DNA of 64,000 bases from Diadophis punctatus similis (taxonomy: Eukaryota; Chordata; Lepidosauria; Squamata; Dipsadidae). The position numbers and the translations under genes are program-made. Below the pieces are notes generated by a model that had not been told where the DNA came from, searched no databases, and saw only the letters and a list, made by a program, of their open reading frames with translations. The stretch is taken from positions 39,640,720 to 39,704,719 of the forward strand of contig JALIGW010000002.1 of the NCBI GenBank assembly GCA_023053685.1, written 5' to 3'. Shown piece after piece: positions 36,483 through 47,099 of the stretch (positions within the stretch are counted from its first letter, which is position 1; every line of letters begins with the position of its first letter).

Positions 36483-37419
36483 CCATATTTTTTGGAGTAT
36501 AAGACGCACCGGAGTATAAGACACACCTTAGTTTTGGGAGAGGAAAACAAGGGAAAAATATTCTGCCTCTGCCTCCCAGCAATTTGCCTCCCAGCAAAAG
36601 CAAACAGTACAGATGATATACACTGTTTGCTGTGTATTTCTGTGCATGTGTGCCTGACCCATAGAAATAGCAAAGAATTGGAGAAATGTACATTATGGTA
36701 GTATATTAATGCCAGAAAGTTTTCTTAAATGTAGTCACACTAACTCCTCCCAATTATTTTAATAGATCTATTCCAAACATGACTAAGTCAGGGTTTAACT
36801 CAGCTGCCTTATTTTAATACTAAAACAGGACACTGTTACATTTCAGACTATACTTGTACAGATACTGTTAAAATAGATGTGGCTTTCTGGAAGTATACAT
36901 TATTCTCTGCTATTTAAAAGAAGATACAAAAGCACTGGGCGTCTTCAGATCAAGCATTTATTTTTAAAAGCTTCTTCATTTTGTTAAGTTGTCTAGAACA
37001 ATGATAAAGCAGTCTTTAAAAAATAAGTCTAATAATTTGAACATTCTACAGACATTTATAGTTATTTACTTACCTCCTTGCATCCAGTTTTAGCAGTCTG
37101 ATTAGCACAAGAAAATAAAATTCTGCCTCTGCCTCTACCTCCCAGCAATTTGCCTCCTTGCTGCTTTAGTTTCACTTTCAGTTTAGCACGTGACTGGCCA
37201 GCCTGCAGCCTCACTCAAGCTGAGGGTCGGGAAGCTGATAATCAGTTGCTTGGCTTAACAGGCTCTGTTCTATTTGCTGCAAGGAGGCAAATTGCTGGGA
37301 GGCAGAGGCCAAAGGATGGGGGTGGCTGGGTGGGGCTACATTCAGTGTATAAGACGCACCCAAGTTTTCACCCTCTTTTTGGGGGTAAAAAGGTGCATCT
37401 TATACTCTGAAAAATATGG
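36483..37419. mobile_element. TA-flanked MITE, GGAGTATAAGAYGCAC family, copy 3 (composite)
   Basis: Left CCATATTTTTTGGAGTATAA after TA (36481-36482); right end, reverse-complemented, CCATATTTTTCAGAGTATAA before TA (37420-37421). At ~940 bp it is twice the other copies. A ~37-bp direct repeat (TTCTGCCTCTGCCTCCCAGC, near 36560 and 37120) brackets ~500 bp of host-like AT-rich DNA. Either an insertion or two partial copies around host sequence. Confidence 0.65.
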
Positions 37420-37679
37420 TAAATATTAGGGAGAAAAACTTACTGACAGACCATTTTGATGATGCAACCAATTATCCACAGAAGTAGTGTCCTCTACTTC
37501 ACTGGTTGTGTTTGAGGGGAGGCTAGAGTATTGAATATCAGGGTAATTAGAATTCCTCTTTTCTGCATTGATCAGATGGTTGGGCTTGATGCTTTCTAAG
37601 CTATATGTGCCTGTAGTCCTTTGTTTAGCAGTCTTCAGTCTTCCTGTCCTCAGTTAATCCTATGGGAAATATCAGGAGC

Positions 37680-37992
37680 CCTGATGGTTCAATGGTTAGA
37701 ATGCAATATTGTAGACAAACTCTGCCCACAGCCTGGAGTTTGACCCTGATGGGGCTCAAGGTTGACTCAGCCTTCCATCCTTCCAAGGTCATTTAAATGA
37801 GGACCCAGATTTGTTGGGAGCAATAATATGTTGACATTGTAAACTGCCCAGAGAGTGCTGTAAAGCACTACAGGGTAGTATATAAGTCTAAGTCAGTGGC
37901 ATTTGCTGGCTGGGGAATTCTGGGAGTTGAAGTCCAGACACCTTCAAGTTGCCATGGTTGGGAAACACTGGTCTAAGTGCTATTGCTATAAA
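37680..37992 (+). mobile_element. tRNA-derived SINE (plus), MITE inside
   Basis: Box A-like TGGTTCAATGGTTAGAATGC, box B-like GGAGTTTGACCCTGA, conserved GGTTGACTCAGCCTTCCATC, and 3' end AAGTGCTATTGCTAT. The 3' part is split by the 77-bp hAT element at 37894-37970; removing it and one target copy restores TATAAGTCTAAGTGCTATTG. Confidence 0.9.
37894..37970. mobile_element. hAT mini-MITE, 77 bp, Buster-type target
   Basis: Perfect duplication GTCTAAGT (37886-37893, 37971-37978) inside a SINE. Starts CAGTGGCATTTGC and ends GGTTGGGAAACACTG. The undisturbed SINE consensus confirms the empty site. Confidence 0.97.
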
Positions 37993-39780
37993 TAAGCTAT
38001 TGGGCTTCAGTAGTGTGTCCTGTTACCTGAGAAGGCAATTGTGCTCTTCAGAAAGCACTGAAGATTGCTGCCTTTCTTGGAGAACTCAAGTATCTATTTC
38101 TATTCATAAACCTTGTAGAAAATTTCCTAAGCCATAGCTTGATATCATAATAGCAGTGGTATTATAATAGCAGAGTAGTTGATTGCCATACCCAATTAAA
38201 AGAAACAAATAGCAAATTATGGGGAAATTTTTTGTCTGAGAATATGGAGCACTATTTCCACTCGGAGTAAAGAAGTTGGCTAAGTCATCTAATTATCTGA
38301 CTTCTGTCTTTCCTCTGTGACACAGTTTTGTTTCTTCTTCTTTGCTTATTACTTTTCAGTGAAATGAACAAGTATTGAGATAATGGGACCATAAGAATGC
38401 ATCCTATGCCAAGACAACTGCCATGTCTAGTTCACTGTTCTCAGCAGACTAGTAGCATATTTTTTTGGATTTAATAGAAACCCTTTCTGAACTCAAAGTG
38501 GAGATGTCAGTGAGGAAGTATAAGATGCAAAACATGAATGTAAACTATGTGCAGTGTTGTGGAGCTTCAGATTTTCCCAAAAGGTTTTGCTTGGTTATAG
38601 TAACCAAGAATAGCTGAGAATGTACTCACACACATACACACAAAGCTACACCAAAGCTGTTTCTGATTCTTCCTGTTTCTTGCAGTATAAACATCATCCA
38701 TTTTCAGAGTTTGAACCAAGACCACTTCTTTGTGCCCTCTAAAGAAGATGCATGTGTCAACTTCAGCACTTTAATTCCAGTCCATGAAATATATAGATAT
38801 TACTTCCAGAAGGAAAATGAACCATCCAGAAGCTTTCATCAGCTCTTTCTGTAACTGCCCTGAGCACTGAATCACTTGTGATGGTTCATTACAGTGAGCT
38901 TTAGCTAGTTTTCAAAACAGAGAGAAAGCTGACCTCATTGTCTTAATTAGAAAGTATGCCAGTATAAGGTCATCCTGTTTAACCTTGCTTGATTGGTTCT
39001 TGTCTGTGAGTAAACACTTACAGCATTTTCTCCACATCATACCCTCTGCATAGTTCTTGATGTTGCCTTTACAGCAGGGCCAACCATGCATTGGTATGAT
39101 TAGCATATTCAGCACAGCTCTTATTTAACGGGCATTTGAAAACTTTCCTTGACAGGTGCTTTATGAATATTTCTCTGAATATTTGACATAACTGCAAAGC
39201 AATTCAAGTTGGGCTTTCAAAGTCAAACTCACTATGAAAATCAACATCTTCCTTCCTTAAAAGCTAAAGCTCTCATTAAAGAAATAGCTGGGAAATCTCT
39301 ACAAGTTTTGCTGATATTAGTAAAACCGTTGTCTAGAATCAAAGCTCTGCTTTAGTTTTATATGAAAATGTCATGCTGCCATCAAAACACAGCAGTTATC
39401 TGACTTTTGAACATTTTAGAAAACAAGCAATTAAGAGATGTTTACACTATAAATTTCCAAATGTTGGTACTTCATTTTATTTTACTTATAAATTTGCATG
39501 TCATTTTTTTAAATGTACATGCATCTCTCATGGTGTCCAATAAAATTCAGAACCAGTGAAAATATTTAAAAGACAACCTCCCCAAAAAACACCAAACCCA
39601 ATTGTAATGCAAAAAAATACAGTTTCAGTAATAGCATTTCAGCAAAAATTTCAGAAGTAGCCAATAAAGCTGATGAAGCAAGTAGAAGAAGGAGATAGTA
39701 TCTCCTGAAATTAATAGTGGCAAGAATGGACTTGAAGACAAGGCCTTTCTTTAAAAAGGATCCATCGTCCAGAAAGAAGG
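37993..39780. other. Unique sequence, no gene seen
   Basis: No recognisable repeat or exon. Confidence 0.45.
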
Positions 39781-39788
39781 GTACCAAC

Positions 39789-40146
39789 CAGGGGTGGATT
39801 CCAACTTACCTCGCTGCCAGTTCACTTCCTCCCGTGCCATGTGGCTGCGCTTGTGGGCGCACGTGCAGTACAACCCCCCTCCAAAATGCAAAAAACAACA
39901 CCACCAAAACGCCAAAAACAAAATGGCGACCGCATGCACAGTGCCGGAAACCTGGCTTCTGCGCATGTGCAGAAGAAAAAATAAATTCAAAAAATTCAAA
40001 AAAAAAATTCGAATTTTTTTTAAAAAAGATGGTGGTGCCCATGGATTGCCACCGACCGATCCGGTTTGGTGATGTCATCGTGACATCACCAGCAGGCCGC
40101 TACTGGTTCGGGCGAACTAGTCCGAACCAGGAGGAACCCACCCCTG
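39789..40146. mobile_element. hAT MITE, CAGnGGTGG group, copy 9
   Basis: Perfect duplication GTACCAAC (39781-39788, 40147-40154). Starts CAGGGGTGGATTCCAAC, ends GGAACCCACCCCTG. Contains an AAAATGGCGACCGCATGCAC block and an AAAAGATGGTGGTGCCC block. Confidence 0.93.
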
Positions 40147-40154
40147 GTACCAAC

Positions 40155-41399
40155 CCTCCCAAAGCTCCAGAATTTAAATGAAGGCAATGAGAAGGCCCTT
40201 TCTCTTGTCCCAGGTTTGCCTGTGCCACAGTTAAGGCAAAAGAAAAGACGTCACAGCAGATCTTACAAAGGGAGTGTCAGTACCAGAAGAGGTAAACCCT
40301 GTGGAAATGTCAACCTAACTTTATCATGTTGTAAAAATGATACAAAAGATTGAGCTCCACTTAGAAATAATCAATGGATGGAAGAGGCACATTTGGAATT
40401 GGAAATAAAAGGATTGTGGTTACCACAACGAAGAACAAGTAAATTATCCAAGGACTTAAATGTATGTTGCAGTTCTAGAATTCAGCTCCTCAAACACAAA
40501 TCAGCCGTTTTAGATTTACACTTCCTGTGAATCAACTGCAGGTTGTTCTCTGTCATTGAGAACATGAAGCAAAAGAGATAATGACTATCATTCCACTGAC
40601 AATTAAGTTATTTTAAATGTTTTGATAAATATATAAACATGGTTTTCATTTGATTATTAGAAAGGAAAAATTATGTTCTTTCTGATGGAAATAACAGCAA
40701 TTTTAGAAAGAAGTGAGCAATTTTCTTAAAAAAAATATGACTCATTCAGTAGATTAAAACTTGTTGCTTCTTGATGACTTGGTCCAGCCTGAACCAGCAG
40801 GACTTTAGCTATTACCATGAAAAGAGATCAAACAACTTAAGACTGATCCTGAAAGTCAGGCCATAATAACTGTCAGATATATCAAATGTTGAGTTATGAT
40901 CATCGGTGCTTTCCTGAATACAAATAAGGAAGTTATAAGGAGGTTATTAAAAAAAAAACTCAGAAAAGAAAATAAAGTCTGCTTTTCATGAGATACTTCT
41001 AGCTTCAATGACTTTTAATCCTTTTCAAAGAAAAGATAGGCATGAGAAAATAATACCTTCCCCATTTCTTATATTTCAAAAGAGGAAATTGCGTTTAGAA
41101 ACAAATCTGAGCCATTCACCAAAGAGGAAATTATTTGTCTACAGTTCTTAGAATAAGTCATCCTTCATATACCTTGGTTCCTTTAATTTTTCAAAAGCTG
41201 AAAAAATGGGAAGTGTTGATAGGAAGAATAATACTTAAGCAATCTTCTAAGGGCCACCCAATGGGACTACTTCCAGACAGGAATCATGGCAGTCCCTGTC
41301 ACGTGCAGTGCTGTAAACTTTTGAAAAATCTGTTCTTCAGTAGGTCCTTGATAAATACCTGTATATGATATGAGAAACCGTAGAGCGCATTTGTTGATT
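40155..41399. other. Unique sequence, no gene seen
   Basis: Nothing recognised. Confidence 0.45.
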
Positions 41400-41862
41400 T
41401 AGAGGCAGTACGTGATAAAGTTAATGGGCTTGAATTCTCAAATGTTTTATGCCAGCCAATGTAGAGTTGAAGGTTAATGCAGTTAAAGTGGTAGATGATG
41501 CAAGTAAAGCTTGTGTGAAAATAAATTGAATGTTAGTAAACAGTTCCAACACTGAGGATAGAGTAAGGATCAAGGATGTGTGATACCCGCTTGGCTGTTT
41601 AGTGAGTTTCTGAATAAATGCGTCAGGAATGCTTGCGGTGACATTAGATGTGAGTCAGTTAGGAATGGGAATATGCTTATACTTTGGCATGCAGAAGGTG
41701 CTATGCTTTTGGCTGGAAACCAAAATGATTGTCAGTGAATATTACATTGATTGAAAATTAATGTATGAAATGTACTATTGTAGTTATGTTAGAAAAGAGA
41801 AAATGCAGTGAATTACAGTACATTATACATTCATGGTGAAAAAGAGAGCAAAATATATACCT

Positions 41863-41917
<55 letters not shown>

Positions 41918-42060
41918 TTTGGTATTCTTATATGCCGCCCAACTCCCGAAGGACTCAGGGCGGCGTACAACATAGACTGTTAATTAAAAATAAGAAAATG
42001 GATGCAGAAATTTTAAGGCATTGTGATAGAAATATTGTAGGTAGTATATGGTCTGTTGAG
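41400..42060 (+). pseudogene. Possible LINE reverse transcriptase relic
   Basis: In shifted frames I read LFSEFLNKCVRNACGDIRCE, NMLILWHAEGAMLLAG and, after an inserted repeat (41862-41971), MDAEILRHCDRNIVGSIWSV. These resemble the order of a GVRQGC-type LINE RT and its downstream region, with the YADD box lost. Weak; a profile search is needed. Confidence 0.35.
41862..41971 (-). mobile_element. (TTTA)n on GCCGCC-type 3' end (minus)
   Basis: (TTTA)n at 41862-41920, then GGTATTCTTATATGCCGCCC and AACTCCCGAAGGACTCAGGG: antisense copy of the 3' end at 35.5 kb with an expanded tail. Confidence 0.85.
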
Positions 42061-42064
42061 GGGA

Positions 42065-42298
42065 ATAGCACTTAGCAATAGCACCTAGACTTATATAACA
42101 TTCCATAGTGCTTTATAGCCCTCTCTAAGTGGTTTACCTAAGCAGCATATTTCCCCCAACAATCTGAATCCTCATTTTACCAACCTCAGAAGGATGGAAG
42201 GCTGAGTCAACCTTGAGCTGGTCAGGATCGAACCCCTGGCAGTGAGCAGAGTTAGCCTGCAATACTGCATTCTAACCAGTGCATCCACCACAGCGTTT
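42065..42298 (-). mobile_element. tRNA-derived SINE (minus)
   Basis: Minus-strand order: degraded box A (CTGGTTAGAATGC), box B-like GGGTTCGATCC, GGTTGACTCAGCCTTCCATC, and 3' end with CTATAAAGCACTATGGAATG and GCTATTGCTAA. Confidence 0.85.
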
Positions 42299-42971
42299 GA
42301 TGAATGTTTTTTGAAAGAAGCAAAAATGATTAGAGTCACCCCAAACTGCAAGATATATAAATTTAATTAATAAATATATAAATTTAATAAATAAATATGT
42401 ATCAATGTGTTTCTACCCATTTTTGTTCTATGGAAATAAGAATTAAGTATGACAGGAGAAACATAAATACATATTAAGTGCAAAATGCACACAAACTTTT
42501 CTTAAGTAGTTCATGTGTAAAACAAGAAAAGACAGAACCAGGAATGGATGGCTGTTGAATTATTACTATTTATTCTATTAATAATAGAATAAAAATGAAG
42601 AACCTGTATGAAAGAATTACATTGAAAAATTATGTAAACAAATATGTGAACAAAGAGTGATTGACTAAGAAACACGAAGACTGAGCAAATTGTGGTTGCA
42701 TATTGCTGATGAGATCTTTAAGGGGAAAAATTGAACAATTTAAAGAACAAAAGGCAATATATTAAATGGTATGCAGGTGTGGCATTACCAAGATTTATGA
42801 TTTATGAGGAACCATACATTATTATGGTCAAAAACTATTATATATAATACTATATATTATATTACATAGACATTAGATTTTAAGGATTATATTAGATTTG
42901 CCTTGGCAAATCCTTGGATGATTTATGGAAACAATCACTTGTAGTATAGGCAGAGCTTGCATTGGTATTGG
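42299..42971. other. AT-rich unique sequence
   Basis: TATATA/AAATA-rich; no gene seen. Confidence 0.4.
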
Positions 42972-42979
42972 GTGGGAAC

Positions 42980-43379
42980 CAGAGGTGATATTCAGCTGGT
43001 TCGGACCGGTTTAGGCGAACTGGTAGTGGCGACTTGCCCCACTTGCCCCGGCGCTATGCCGTCCTATTTAGGCATGTTTTGAAGCCACGCACATGCATGC
43101 AAGCTGTGTGTATGAGCAAAGTGCATGCGCAGAAGGCTGCACGCATGCGCAGAAGGCTACATGCATGTGCAGAAGGCTGCACGCATGCGCAGAAGGCTGC
43201 ACGCATGTGCAGAAGGCTGCACGCATGCGCAGAAGGCTGCACGCATGTGCAGAAGGCTGCACGCATGCGCAGAAGGCCGCATGCATATGCTGAAGGCATG
43301 CGTGCAACAAAAGCAAGCATGCACGTGCGCACGCTCACAGTTGCGAACCGGTAGGGAAAGTAAGTGAATGCCACCTCTG
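42980..43379. mobile_element. hAT MITE, CAGnGGTGG group, copy 10 (with minisatellite)
   Basis: Starts CAGAGGTGATATTCAGC, ends GAATGCCACCTCTG. Flanks GTGGGAAC (42972-42979) and GTGGAAAT (43380-43387) match at 6 of 8. Contains the 20-bp tandem array at 43121-43297 and CGGCGCTATGCCGTCCTATT, inverted relative to copy 4. Confidence 0.85.
43121..43297. repeat. 20-bp minisatellite inside MITE
   Basis: Eight near-identical 20-bp units (43121-43280, consensus ACGCATGCGCAGAAGGCTGC) plus a degenerate ninth. From 43181 they alternate between GCGCAG and GTGCAG forms, giving a 40-bp higher-order unit. Repeating frames on both strands (HACAEG-type) are translation artefacts. Confidence 0.97.
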
Positions 43380-43493
43380 GTGGAAATAGCAAAACTTAGC
43401 AACCAATCAGCTCATATATACATAAATTGACCCAAAATCAATTCTGATAATATATTTCAAAATTATACAAACTTTAGAATAACTTTTCCACTT

Positions 43494-43803
43494 CAGAGGT
43501 GGGTTTCAGCAGGTTCTGACCAGTTCTGGAGAACTGGTAGCTAAAATTTTGAGTAGTTCGGAGAACCGGTAGCAGAAATTTTGAGTTGTTTGGAGAACCG
43601 GTAAATACCACCTCTGACTGGCCCAGCCCCATCTATTCTCTGCCTCCGAGTCCCAGCTGAACGGTAGGAAATGGGGATTTTGCAGTAACGTTTCCCTGGA
43701 GTGGGGAGGGAATGGAGATTTTACAGTATCCTTCCTCTGCCATGCCCACCAAACCATGCCACGCCCACAGAACCGATAGTAAAAAAATTGAAACCCACCA
43801 CTG
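43494..43803. mobile_element. hAT MITE, CAGnGGTGG group, copy 11 (chimeric)
   Basis: Perfect duplication TTCCACTT (43486-43493, 43804-43811). Starts CAGAGGTGGGTTTCAGC, ends GAAACCCACCACTG. A second terminus-like ACCACCTCTG lies internally (ending 43616), so 43494-43616 alone looks like a complete short MITE. Inverted relative of copy 8. The GGTAGCAGAAATTTTGAGT motif is repeated within it. Confidence 0.93.
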
Positions 43804-43811
43804 TTCCACTT

Positions 43812-44472
43812 GACAAGAATCAGAAAAAGAAAATAGCTATTGAGCACCATCTGCAAACTGAGAAGATATTAAACTGAATAGTTAAGACTGCAGGATCATT
43901 TTTATCTAGAATGACTGTTGAATTATGGAATAAAATGAACACATCTAGTCAAGACCTTTAATCCCATCCCTAGATAAATAGAGACTAATTAAATATAGAC
44001 ATAATTGTTATACTACAGCAGTTTTTTTTAAAAAATAGTATTATTTATGACACTATTGGCTGAGCTTCTAATTGACTAATCCAAATGCTTTTCACAGGGT
44101 ACAGGTGTCAAAAGAGTAATAACTGGATCTTTTCTAAACAAACATTTTAACATTTATTTACTTTTTATGAATTTCCAACTATCTGTCTACCTCCTCCTTG
44201 CCAGACTCTTAATGTAGTGGGACCATTCTTATGCTAATTGACTATGGTAATTATTCCAAGAAATGCCTGCCAGACCAAAAGTTATTGCTTTCAGCTGGTC
44301 ATGAGCACTGGTCAGAATCTCAATAAAAAGAAAATAATCAAGCTTAAGAGACATACTGATTTATAAAGTAAAAGGTATCAATTTGAGCCAGGATATATAC
44401 TTACAGTATTTCTGATTACAGAGAGGAATCTATATTTGTAATACAAACTATGTGCCAGCAGCTAGCTGACCT
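43812..44472. other. Unique sequence, no gene seen
   Basis: Nothing recognised. Confidence 0.4.
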
Positions 44473-44625
44473 TGGCTGATTGCATATAAAACTAAACTGG
44501 GTTAGATTGGATATGAACCTGGATGGGAGACCAGTCAGAAAATCATTTGCTGGAAAGTAAAGCAGGAAAACAGAGAAAAAATATCCCAGGAGTCAATGGC
44601 AAATTTCTGTAATACTGTAGTCAAA
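44473..44625 (+). mobile_element. 5S-rRNA-derived SINE relic
   Basis: CTTGGCTGATTGC...ACTAAACTGGGTTAG then GAACCTGGATGGGAGACCAG: the second half of a 5S rRNA gene including the internal control region box C (TGGATGGGAGACC), diverged upstream. It is followed by a GTCAATGGCAAATTTCTGTA tail of the kind found in reptile 5S/tRNA SINEs, not by 5S gene sequence. So a SINE3-like retroposon relic, not a functional 5S gene. Confidence 0.65.
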
Positions 44626-44664
44626 TCAGCAGCTGACTTAAGGAAATCCTAATATTTATTCTAC

Positions 44665-44700
44665 AGTAAAACAGAATAACAGAGTTGGAGGGGACCTTAC
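44665..44700 (-). mobile_element. CR1 3' end scrap (minus)
   Basis: ACAGAATAACAGAGTTGGAG then GGGACCTT matches the antisense CR1 3' terminus; nothing further is preserved. Confidence 0.55.
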
Positions 44701-44773
44701 TTCTAATATTATCTAGATCCCAAACTATCTCAAGTTATCAACCTTCTGTGAAAGAATTTAAAGTCCTAAGATG

Positions 44774-45231
44774 CAGCGGCGGGTTGCTCTCTTACCAGTG
44801 CCGGTGCGCTACGCGCGCATCTCCACACTTCGGGCATGGGTGCGCTCGCTTTGGGCATGGACGCACTCGCTACGCACACGTGCCCCCTCACACGATTTTG
44901 CTTCTGCGCATGCATGGAAGCAAAATTGCACCAAAATCCCGCAAGGGGATGCGCATGCATGTAAGATTTTGGTGCAATTTTGCTTCCGTGCATGCGCAGA
45001 AGCAAAATTTCGCCGAAATCTCTCACACGTGCGCGTCCCCTCGTGAGATTTTGGCACGATTTTGCTTCCCCGCATGCGCAGAAGCAAAATTGACCCAAAA
45101 TCAATGGAAAAAATGGCGACACACGCGGTGGACGGCAGAGAGGGCTCCGGAGCGGTCGCGCACAAATTGCGCAATCGGCCGCTCCCTACCGGAGCTGTGT
45201 ACTGGGCAGCTCTGGCAGGAATCCACCTCTG
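44774..45231. mobile_element. hAT MITE, CAGnGGTGG group, copy 12
   Basis: Perfect duplication CTAAGATG (44766-44773, 45232-45239). Starts CAGCGGCGGGTTGC, ends GGAATCCACCTCTG. Repeated inverted TTTTGCTTCYGYGCATGC / GCATGCGCAGAAGCAAAA modules make several foldback stems. Related to copy 5. Confidence 0.93.
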
Positions 45232-45239
45232 CTAAGATG

Positions 45240-46047
45240 TATGCAGTGCATTTTTCCATGGTTCTTTAAATGTTGGCTTACCAAAAGGCCTTTGGAGATG
45301 AAATGAATCTTGAATGCTGGAAAACTTCCCCTAATTTTCCATTTGTGATTGGTGATATACTGTGGGGAAAACAATCTTGAGGATTGTTCTCAGAGATTAA
45401 TTCATGGCATCATCTGCTAGAATCCTGTGGTGAATTATAAGTCCTTGCTTTGGTAAGTTAATGACAAGGTTAAAAAACTTTAAAGTTCTGCTTCTGTTGG
45501 AAGACAGAGAATGAAGCTAATAATCATGAAAAGATTAATGCTTTTAAAAATGAGATTACTACTTTACATTATAAATTTAAGCAAACAAAATTTTGCAAGA
45601 TTATTTTCATTTCTAATTAAAAACTAGAAGTTGCATTTTTACTGACTGAAAGATTTTTCCCCCTTAAAGTTCAGTTTGATTACAATTTGAAATTGTGTCC
45701 TCTGTTTTAATCTCTCTTTGATTTAATGAGGTTTATTCCTAGATAAATAAGCATAAGAATATCCAATCTTCTTGAAAAATAAAGCAGGCTTCTTTCAGTT
45801 TTGCAATAATATGCATAAATTATTTCCTGTCTGGACTGCAAAGAAGGAAAGAGAGAATGGCAGATGTAGATGAAGCAACAAGCACCTACTTATAGTGCTG
45901 CAATTACATATTACACAGCCAGTTACAAAACCATGCACACTATTTGATGCTAACACTGATACTATGCCTTATGCTGCAGTTCGTGTTATTCTAACAGACC
46001 TTAAAGGAATTTGTGGTTTTAAAATCTTATTTTAGATTTTCTTTATA
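45240..46047. other. Unique sequence, no gene seen
   Basis: Nothing recognised. Confidence 0.45.
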
Positions 46048-46287
46048 GCAATAGCAATAGCACTTAGACTGATATACCGCTTCACAGTGCTTTATAGCCC
46101 TCTCTAAGTGGTTTACAGAGTCAGCATATGGCCCCCAACAATCTGGGTCCTCATTTTACCCACCTCGGAAGGATGGAAGGCTGAGTCAACTTTGAGCCTG
46201 GTGAGATTCGATCTGCCAAACTGCTGGCAGCCAGTGATCAGCAGAAGTAGCCTGCAGTCCTGCACTCTAACCACTGCGCCTCTTATA
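46048..46287 (-). mobile_element. tRNA-derived SINE (minus), nearly complete
   Basis: Minus strand: GAGGCGCAGTGGTTAGAGTG (box A), box B-like AGATCGAATCTC, AGTTGACTCAGCCTTCCATC, CAGATTGTTGGGGGCCATAT, and 3' end AAGCACTGTGAAGCGGTATA with (GCTATT)n. The best-preserved copy of the family in the window, ~240 bp. Confidence 0.92.
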
Positions 46288-46426
46288 TTCAAGTATTTTT
46301 TTTACTAAATTATACTTTTAAAATGTATTTAGGTTTTAAATGCTATTTTCTGCCTCTATGATACTTGGGATGGATTGTTTTAACAATGATAATTTGAGAT
46401 AATAGTCATGATAACTTCTAGTAGAC

Positions 46427-46560
46427 CAGGGATGTCAAACTCGCGTCATCACAGTGGTGTCACATGACGTATCAGGACTTTTTTCCCTTCGCTAAACCGG
46501 ACGTGGGCATGGCCAGCATGTGATACATCTGACCCGCAGGCCGCGAGTTTGACAACCCTG
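46427..46560. mobile_element. hAT MITE, GTCAAACTC ends, Buster-type target, copy 2
   Basis: Perfect duplication TAGTAGAC (46419-46426, 46561-46568). Starts CAGGGATGTCAAACTCG, ends CGAGTTTGACAACCCTG. 134 bp. Confidence 0.95.
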
Positions 46561-46761
46561 TAGTAGACCATTTTCAAGGCAATGTTTTACAATAATTCTA
46601 CTCTTTTCCAAGTTTGTAGTTCCAGTCAGTGGTGGAGGGAATAATTGATTCTTGTAGAGTTCTCCATGGATTAATTCTCTTTCACTCATGAAGTTAGGAG
46701 CCATAGATGGCTGTTGGGAGAAGTCATCTGTTGTTGGGATGATGTATTGTCAGTATACTGG

Positions 46762-46791
46762 TTGGGGGTATACTGGTCAGTATACCCCCAA
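46762..46791. repeat. 14-bp perfect inverted repeat
   Basis: TTGGGGGTATACTG and its exact reverse complement separated by GT; the outer CAGTATACTGG at 46751 repeats part of the arm. Confidence 0.85.
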
Positions 46792-46847
46792 AACTTTACT
46801 CTTAGACTGTCCACTGTTGACCTCACCCGATTCCTAAGAGGTCAGTA

Positions 46848-46999
46848 AGGGGTGTGCATAAGTGCACCAGCGTGCCTACCGTCCCTGTCCTAATGTTCCT
46901 TCTTATCAGTACTCATCTTATGTATATAAACAATGTTATATCTATGTATATTACCAACACGTACTTGACAAAAATAAATAAATAAATAAAATAAAATAA
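46848..46999 (+). mobile_element. LINE 3' end with (AAAT)n tail
   Basis: AAGGGGTGTGCATAAGTGCA and GTGCCTACCGTCCCTGTCCT, ending TTGACAAAAATAAATAAATA. Second copy of the 34.26-kb 3' end. Confidence 0.75.
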
Positions 47000-47099
47000 A
47001 TATGTTGCTACTCTGGCCAAGACAAAGACAACTTAGTGTTCAGAAGCTGTGCGGGTATGAATGGGACAAAACAAGTAGAGGATAAACACAAAGCAGATG

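Noticed and set aside
43121..43297. CRISPR-like array of ~20-bp repeats
   Set aside because: Units are directly adjacent with no spacers, in vertebrate-type DNA inside a transposon.
43034..43392. Long repetitive open frames on both strands (HACAEG / HACSLLRM-type)
   Set aside because: They are translations of the 20-bp minisatellite in a MITE; the 60-bp periodicity keeps several frames open on both strands.
44473..44625. Functional 5S rRNA gene
   Set aside because: Only the 3' half resembles 5S, it is diverged, lacks a T-run terminator in place, and continues into SINE-like tail.
46048..46287. tRNA gene on the minus strand
   Set aside because: Box A and box B are present but there is no cloverleaf, and the sequence continues into the SINE body found at four other places.
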